Shown here: positions 58,664-64,000 of the stretch, piece by piece | Layout of the letters: every line of letters starts with the position of its first letter | Position numbering within the stretch: the first letter of the stretch is position 1 | NCBI GenBank assembly: GCA_040255675.1 | Contig: JBDZVM010000016.1 | Span: 1 to 64,000, forward strand | Source of the DNA: JBDZVM01 sp040255675 | GTDB taxonomy: Bacteria > Actinomycetota > Actinomycetes > Acidothermales > Acidothermaceae | Length of the DNA stretch: 64,000 nt | Reading direction: 5' to 3' | Program-made: the position numbers and the translations under genes | The notes under the pieces: model-generated | What the model was told of the DNA's origin: nothing | The model's input: only the letters and a program-made list of their open reading frames with translations | Database searches by the model: none

Positions 58664-61600
58664 TTAGTTTGCGCGGTGTCTGCGTCTGGCCAGCGTAAGA
58701 GCCGCGCCGACCGCCATCAGCACAACACCTGTGAGCAGCAGGCCGCGCATAGGCGCGCCGGTGAGCGGAAGCGTCGGCTCCTTCGCTGTTTGGATGCCCA
58801 ACACTTCAGTTGGTGGGGTTCCGGGCGGCGCGGTCGTTGTCGAATCGTCTCCACCACTCGGTGCATTCCCGTTGTTGTCGGTGCCGTTGTCGTTACGACC
58901 GCCGCTCGCGGCACCCGGCTTGAACGTAACGGTGACGGTCGCGGCTACTGGGGCGGCTCGGCCGTCGCTGACGAGGTACTCGATCGCGACGTTGCCCGCC
59001 GTGGTGCTGGCGAGCGCCACGTCGCCTGTTTTCGCGTCGAACGCGATGTCTTTTACCGTGCCCGACGTGAGATAAGCACCCACGACGGTAAGTGGATCGC
59101 CGTCGCCGTCAGTGTCGTTGGTGAGCAAATCAGCGGCAGAGATTGTGAGCGATCTGCCCAGTTGCGCGGTGATCGCGTCATCCGTTGCTGTCGGTGCGTG
59201 GTTGCCAACGCGGATGGTCACAGTAGCGGGCTCACTCGTGCCGTTCTCGTCGGTGGCGATGTACTCGAAACTGTCGTTGCCGATGTAGCCGGACGCCGGC
59301 GTGTACTGCACGAGCCCTGGAACAAGCGTTTTCACCGTGCCGTGCGCTGGCGACGTCGACGTGGCGAAACTCAGCGCCGCGCCGCCCGAGCCGGTGAGCG
59401 GCACCACGACAGGTGAATCCTGGTCGGTCTCGACCTGCACGTCGTTAGCCGTCGGTCGGGGCAGATTCAGGTAGGTGAAGGCGAAGGTGGCCGTGCCGCC
59501 GTCCGTCGTCACCACAAGCGGCGCATCCCCGACCGCGCCGGCCGGTACGGTGACGTCAAGCGCGTCGTCGGAAATAACTTGGAACTGGGCGCTGTTTCCG
59601 CCGATCGTCACCTGGCTCGTGGTCGCCAGCCGCAAGCCGTGCACCCGCACGATCGCTCCACCGCTCGCACCGGCCGACCCTGGTGCCACGTTGCTGATGG
59701 CCGGGGTCGCGTCCGCGCTGATGGTGACCGGCACACTGACCGGTGTCGACTCGTCGGTGAAGTCGTTCGCGGTGATGGTCAGCGTGTACGAACCCGCGGC
59801 CGCGTAGGTGTGGTTCGCCGAGATGGCACGTGAACCGTCGACGAGGAGGCCGAGTTCGGCTTGCTCCGTATCGGTTCCGTCGCCCCAGTCGAGCGTGACA
59901 ATCAATGGCTCGACACCAGGATCGGCGACGGTTGACCCGGGTAGATTCACCGGGAGGCCCGCGGCCCCGCGAAGTTCGGCAGGCACATTCACCGTGGGAG
60001 CCACATTCGTCACGGTGACCGTGGCGTCGTCCGTCGCGACGCTGCCATCGGGGCGTGTCACGCGTAAATGCACCGTGTGCGATCCCGGCGAAGAAAACGT
60101 TGTGGTCACGACGACACCCGTCGCGTCGTCGAAAACGCCGTCGCCGTTCAAATCCCATTCGAACAACGGGACGCCGTCGGCGCCACGCGCCGAACCCGAC
60201 GCGTCGAGCAGCACCGGCTCGCCTTCGGTGGCCGTGTACGGGCCGCCCGCGTCGGCCGCTGGTGCGGGTGGTGGCGGCGGGGTGAGCGTGCTCAACGTCT
60301 CCCAGAGCGGCCACCAGTCATGCCGGTAGGCGTACGGATTGGCGGGATCGTCGTGCGTGAGTAGCTGCACATCGGAACCGTTCGTCGCGGTCGTCGCGAT
60401 GTATTCGGGGTAGCCGTAGTGCCAATAGGTCATGACTATGCGCGAACCATCGGGCGACCACGTGGGGTTGCGCGGATAACCGCCGTCGACGGGCCGCACC
60501 GAGTGCACGCCTGTGCCGTCGGCGTTCATTATTTCGATGTTGGAGTCGAGATAGGTTTGGTACATCAGTTGCTGGCCATCTGGCGACCAGTGAATGTTGC
60601 TGTAACTCGTGTGTTGCTCGTGCAGCATCTGCCGGTTCGAGCCGTCGGGTGCCACCGTCGCGATGCCCTTGGCGTCGTAGCTGTCTTGGTATTCTGTGAA
60701 TGCAATGCGCGAGCCGTCGGGCGACCACGATGGGCAACTGCCCCACGTGACGTCGGCGACGAGGCTCAGATCGCTACCGTCCACGCCGATCGTGTAGATG
60801 GCAGACCGGTAATCCTGCGTTGGCGAATTGGCGAGAAACACCAGGTGCGTGCCGTCGGGCGAGAACGAAGGACATCCCGCCCCTGGCGGCAAGGTTGCCG
60901 GCGCGGTTCTCGTCGTCCCGTCATCGACGTTGAACCATTGAATGCCACCGCCGCCGAAACCAACGAGAGAGCCGCCGTGCGGATCCCAAACCTTGCCCGC
61001 GGTGACGCCGTCTGCGACGTAATGCTGATCTGAGCCGTCGGCGTTCATGAGCCAAATCTGGTAGTTGCTGCGGCCGCCGTCCCAGTGGTTGGTGAACGCG
61101 ATGCGGCCGTTCGCGGTGGCCTGGGTCACCGACAAATCGGCTTTGTTGGCGTCGCTTCCGGTGTTGACACCGTCGCTAGTGACGACGCGGAATCTGATGT
61201 GGCTGCCGGAAAGTGTGCGAGTGACGGTCAAGTCGTACGAGTTTGCGGCCAGTCCTCGCGCGAGCGGCACCCAGGTCGCACCCGAGTCAGTGCTGACCTC
61301 GACCTGCGAGGTTAGGGCGTCACCGTCGGCGTCGGACGCCGTCCACGAAATCGTCAGGTGCTGTCCGGAGGTGAGTGCCGCACCGTCGGCAGGAGCGGTG
61401 AGAGTGACGGACGGCGCTGACGCGCTGACCCCGCGGTCGATCAGCACTGTGTCACCACGCTTCAAAACCAGGCGCGCGGTGTCGGCGACGTCAGGCACCC
61501 GCACCGCGAATGACTGGTAACCACTCGCGATGGCGAGGTCGGCAGAGAGCAGGCCGTCCGCTTCAGTGCTTTGCGGCGTGAATCCGGTGCTCGCGAGCAC

Positions 61601-64000
61601 CGTGCCGTCGCCGTCGAGATACTGCAGCGTCAACTCCCCGGTCGCGCCGAGTTCGACGTCCTGCAAGCCTTTTTGCCGGTACCAGGCCGCCGCGTCGACG
61701 CTGCCGTCAGGCGCGATGGTTCCGCTGATGGCGATGACGTCGGGATCGCCCGGCGTGAATTGCAACCGGGTCAACAGCGCTGACAGCGTCTGCTTGCTGA
61801 TCCACGGTTTCGGCTGCACCCGCGGATCCATGAAGTCGATCGTCTTTTCCTGCGGTTGCCCCTTAGCGGGCCAGTATCCGGGCGCGGGAACGCCAGCTTC
61901 GTGCCCGAGGCCGTAGAGGTGTCCGAGCTCGTGCGCCGTCAGGCTGCCGTCGTAACCGGCCTCGACGAGCGCACCCGCTCCCGGTACGCCCGTTGCCGCG
62001 CTCGAGCCGAGCAGCGCGGCGCCGGCAACCGATCCGCCGGTGGCGGTCGCGAGCCAGCCATGCGGAACAACGCCGACAACCGCGTCGTAGCCAACAGATC
62101 GGGCCATCGCGTCGAGGGTTGATAGTGCCGAGTTCACTCCCGCTGGGTCGGCGGTCGTGGTGACCTGTGCTTCGCACATCGCGCGATGTTTGGCATCGGC
62201 GTCGGCGACCGGGAAAGTCGCCGTCACGAATTCGGACGACGCATTCGCGGTCGCTGTGACGTCGGCACATTGGCCCATCGCGCCGGTACTTCCGGCCGGT
62301 ACGTAGAGCACCTTGAATACCCGACTCGTCACCACGGGCAGCTCGGTCGTGCCGGTGTTGTCATTCTCGTCCGACTCGGTAATGACCTTGCCGGAATCGA
62401 TGGTGACCGACGCGGAGAACGTGTCGCCGTCCGTCGACACCACGATTGGCTTGTCGGACGGCAAGTCGACCCACGACTCGCCCGCTGGAATCCGTGCCGT
62501 GGTGTCGATCGTGTCTTCCTTCGTGCCACCGCCGTTCAGTGCGGTCGTGGTCTTCAGTTTGACGAAGACGTTCTTCGTGTCAGGAAAGTCGTTTTGCACC
62601 TGCACGCGAATGGTCGTCGACTTTCCGGCTACCAGAAAGGTCGGTGCGTCGACGTTTTGAACCGCCTCGACTTTCTCGACTTCGAGGTTGGGCGCGGGGT
62701 AGGCACCTCGGCCGCCGAACGCTTCGAACGCTTTGTTCGTGAAGGTAGCTGTGGTGAGGTCGGTCCAGACGACGTACGCCGTTTGGTCGCTCGCCGCCGC
62801 GTCGAGCGAGCCGCCGGCCCACGTCACACCCTTCGCGGTCACCATCGGTTGACCGGCCGCCACGCTCGACCCGCCTAGCGAGAACGGAATGGTTTCCACC
62901 GTGCCGGCCGGGTTGTAGAGCGCTACATACATGTCGCCGCGAGTGTCAGGAGCAGGCGAATCACTCGACCCACCGTCGCTCGCTTGTGTTTGCGCCGCGA
63001 CGCGCACAGTGTCGGCGATTTGCTCGCCGTACACCGTGTGGCCGGCCTTGTTAGGGTGGAACGAGCCGTCGATGTTGTCTTGGTTGGCCCACGATTCGCC
63101 GAGCTGAACGATCCACGGCTGGTTGGCGCAGTAGCCGTGCGTGCCGAACTGAGCGGCGATTCCGCTGACGTAATTCCAGCCGTAGGTCGACGCGGCCGCC
63201 TGTACCGCGCCGTCGAGTTTCGGCACAACGTACGTGCCCGCCCATCTCGCTTCTTCACGGCTGATCGGGCTCAGCCAACCGGCTACGCAGTCGAGATCCC
63301 AAGCGCCGGCGGAGTCGCGCGTCGGGTCGAAGTATTCGGTGATGTAGACGTCTTTCGGAGAGACCAAGCCTGTCAACGCATCGTTCAGAGTCTGGTAGTG
63401 CGATGGCAGATCAGCCAGCCGCTGGTCGAGTTCGGTGACATTACTGCCGGTGTCGCACGATGTCGGGCTCGCGATACACGCCTTAACGACGTCGCCGAAA
63501 TGCACGTCGTTCGCGCCGATCGACACGAACAACGCGTCGATGTGCCGCAACGTGCCGTCGGGTTGGCGCAGCAAATCGCGCAACTGGTCGAGTTGCGGCG
63601 GCAGCGGAGGAAGGTTTTCGGAGTTTTCGATGCCGTTGTACGGCGTGACCAGCCCGCCGTGGTCGTCGTCCGGGCCGAGAATCGACGCGCCGGAGCAGGC
63701 CAGACTCAAGAATGTCACCGAGGTGCCGGGGTCACGCTGCTCGAGCAACATGGCCGCCTGCGACGGGCCAGCGAAAGTGCTGCGGTGGCAACGCTTGTCT
63801 GTCCACGTCGGGTTGTCGGAGTCTGGTATCTCGGGGTTTCCTTCGCCTGATGCCACCGAGTCGCCGATCGAAACGACAAGCAAATCCTTGACGGTGACCC
63901 GGTGTTCGGTGTGCGCGCTCTGACCGTCGATGTCGGTCACTTTGAGGTCGACGTCGTAGCTTCCCTGCGCCGGAAAGTCGTAGCCGAACGTGCAGATCGG
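58664..64000 (-). CDS. Giant cell-wall-anchored multidomain protein: SGNH/GDSL hydrolase + metzincin-like protease + TolB-like propeller + PKD/Ig/cadherin-like domains, LPLTG anchor (5' end outside window)
   Basis: More than 1,770 residues are visible and the frame stays open to the window edge, so GTG 63940 is not the start. From the N-terminus: the end of a PKD-like domain; an SGNH hydrolase with VVSIGDSVASGEGNP, SIGANDVHFGD and DGSFHPNKAGH; a CARDB-like domain (VAGKSTTIRVQVQND); a protease region with HELGHLYGLGH (HExxHxxGxxH, 61901-61933) and a Met-turn-like DFMDP; an Ig-like domain; at least four TolB/PD40 blades (WSPDGSRIAF); PKD (DASGS...FEWDLNGDGVFDD); IPT/TIG; two cadherin-like Big repeats (DGDPLTV). 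It ends with LPLTG (58757-58771), a membrane helix and RRRHRAN. Together these predict a surface-anchored enzyme acting on extracellular polymer. Confidence 0.85.
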   Translation of the reverse strand, partial: PICTFGYDFPAQGSYDVDLKVTDIDGQSAHTEHRVTVKDLLVVSIGDSVASGEGNPEIPDSDNPTWTDKRCHRSTFAGPSQAAMLLEQRDPGTSVTFLSLACSGASILGPDDDHGGLVTPYNGIENSENLPPLPPQLDQLRDLLRQPDGTLRHIDALFVSIGANDVHFGDVVKACIASPTSCDTGSNVTELDQRLADLPSHYQTLNDALTGLVSPKDVYITEYFDPTRDSAGAWDLDCVAGWLSPISREEARWAGTYVVPKLDGAVQAAASTYGWNYVSGIAAQFGTHGYCANQPWIVQLGESWANQDNIDGSFHPNKAGHTVYGEQIADTVRVAAQTQASDGGSSDSPAPDTRGDMYVALYNPAGTVETIPFSLGGSSVAAGQPMVTAKGVTWAGGSLDAAASDQTAYVVWTDLTTATFTNKAFEAFGGRGAYPAPNLEVEKVEAVQNVDAPTFLVAGKSTTIRVQVQNDFPDTKNVFVKLKTTTALNGGGTKEDTIDTTARIPAGESWVDLPSDKPIVVSTDGDTFSASVTIDSGKVITESDENDNTGTTELPVVTSRVFKVLYVPAGSTGAMGQCADVTATANASSEFVTATFPVADADAKHRAMCEAQVTTTADPAGVNSALSTLDAMARSVGYDAVVGVVPHGWLATATGGSVAGAALLGSSAATGVPGAGALVEAGYDGSLTAHELGHLYGLGHEAGVPAPGYWPAKGQPQEKTIDFMDPRVQPKPWISKQTLSALLTRLQFTPGDPDVIAISGTIAPDGSVDAAAWYRQKGLQDVELGATGELTLQYLDGDGTVLASTGFTPQSTEADGLLSADLAIASGYQSFAVRVPDVADTARLVLKRGDTVLIDRGVSASAPSVTLTAPADGAALTSGQHLTISWTASDADGDALTSQVEVSTDSGATWVPLARGLAANSYDLTVTRTLSGSHIRFRVVTSDGVNTGSDANKADLSVTQATANGRIAFTNHWDGGRSNYQIWLMNADGSDQHYVADGVTAGKVWDPHGGSLVGFGGGGIQWFNVDDGTTRTAPATLPPGAGCPSFSPDGTHLVFLANSPTQDYRSAIYTIGVDGSDLSLVADVTWGSCPSWSPDGSRIAFTEYQDSYDAKGIATVAPDGSNRQMLHEQHTSYSNIHWSPDGQQLMYQTYLDSNIEIMNADGTGVHSVRPVDGGYPRNPTWSPDGSRIVMTYWHYGYPEYIATTATNGSDVQLLTHDDPANPYAYRHDWWPLWETLSTLTPPPPPAPAADAGGPYTATEGEPVLLDASGSARGADGVPLFEWDLNGDGVFDDATGVVVTTTFSSPGSHTVHLRVTRPDGSVATDDATVTVTNVAPTVNVPAELRGAAGLPVNLPGSTVADPGVEPLIVTLDWGDGTDTEQAELGLLVDGSRAISANHTYAAAGSYTLTITANDFTDESTPVSVPVTISADATPAISNVAPGSAGASGGAIVRVHGLRLATTSQVTIGGNSAQFQVISDDALDVTVPAGAVGDAPLVVTTDGGTATFAFTYLNLPRPTANDVQVETDQDSPVVVPLTGSGGAALSFATSTSPAHGTVKTLVPGLVQYTPASGYIGNDSFEYIATDENGTSEPATVTIRVGNHAPTATDDAITAQLGRSLTISAADLLTNDTDGDGDPLTVVGAYLTSGTVKDIAFDAKTGDVALASTTAGNVAIEYLVSDGRAAPVAATVTVTFKPGAASGGRNDNGTDNNGNAPSGGDDSTTTAPPGTPPTEVLGIQTAKEPTLPLTGAPMRGLLLTGVVLMAVGAALTLARRRHRAN

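Noticed and set aside
63938..63940. GTG as start of the giant surface protein
   Set aside because: The frame stays open upstream to the window edge with PKD-like sequence (TFGYDFPAQGSYDVDLKV), so the true start lies outside.

Overview
The window is the replication-origin region of a high-G+C actinobacterial chromosome. GTG starts are common and genes often overlap by 4 bp. Gene order closely follows Mycobacterium tuberculosis from pcnA-mutT4-murJ-sigM-trxB-trxA-cwlM, through parB-parA-rsmG-jag-yidC-yidD-rnpA-rpmH-dnaA-dnaN-recF-dciA-gyrB-gyrA, to ppiA-crgA-trpG-pknB-pbpA-rodA-pstP-fhaB-fhaA-tRNA-Leu. Several differences point to a non-mycobacterial actinomycete whose order I cannot fix: ino1 lies next to pcnA, murJ is not fused to its pseudokinase, pknA is absent, and there are extra amino-acid and cell-wall genes between cwlM and parB.

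Layout. 1-2.7 kb: the tail of an HNH-type protein, a neocarzinostatin-fold lipoprotein, and a PadR regulator upstream of ino1. 2.7-5.9 kb: pcnA, a YbaK-like protein and a NUDIX hydrolase. 5.9-18 kb: one long + strand run of cell-envelope and redox genes (DUF6049, murJ, a small membrane protein, NlpC/P60, pseudokinase, sigM with its anti-sigma factor, trxB, trxA, cwlM). 18-21.7 kb: GNAT, aminotransferase, Ddl-like ligase, isochorismatase-like hydrolase. 21.7-27.4 kb: the - strand rpmH-to-parB cluster, with two parS sites inside parA. 27.4-30 kb: dnaA flanked by intergenic regions with DnaA-box-like 9-mers (oriC). 30-38.7 kb: dnaN to DUF3566. 38.8-43.6 kb: tRNA-Ile, a DLW-39 mini-protein, tRNA-Ala, membrane proteins, an aldo/keto reductase and ppiA. 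43.9-55.4 kb: an MFS transporter, then the division and growth-signalling cluster crgA, DUF881, sortase E, trpG, pknB to fhaA.

The last 8 kb, beyond tRNA-Leu(CAG), is accessory DNA. It holds an integrase N-terminal remnant, a DUF262-DUF1524 (GmrSD/SspE-like) putative defence nuclease, a frameshifted IS481-type transposase tail, and a very large LPLTG-anchored surface protein. That protein combines an SGNH/GDSL hydrolase, a metzincin-type HExxHxxGxxH protease motif, a TolB-like propeller and several PKD/Ig/cadherin-like domains; its 5' end lies outside the window.

The genes form a coherent set. Replication initiation (dnaA, dnaN, dciA, gyrase, parABS) sits beside the PknB/PstP/FHA signalling cluster, whose known mycobacterial targets (CwlM, the MurJ-linked pseudokinase, FhaA) are also in the window. 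The items most worth following up are the surface protein, the DUF262 island, the separate pseudokinase with its two intervening genes, and several structured non-coding repeats.
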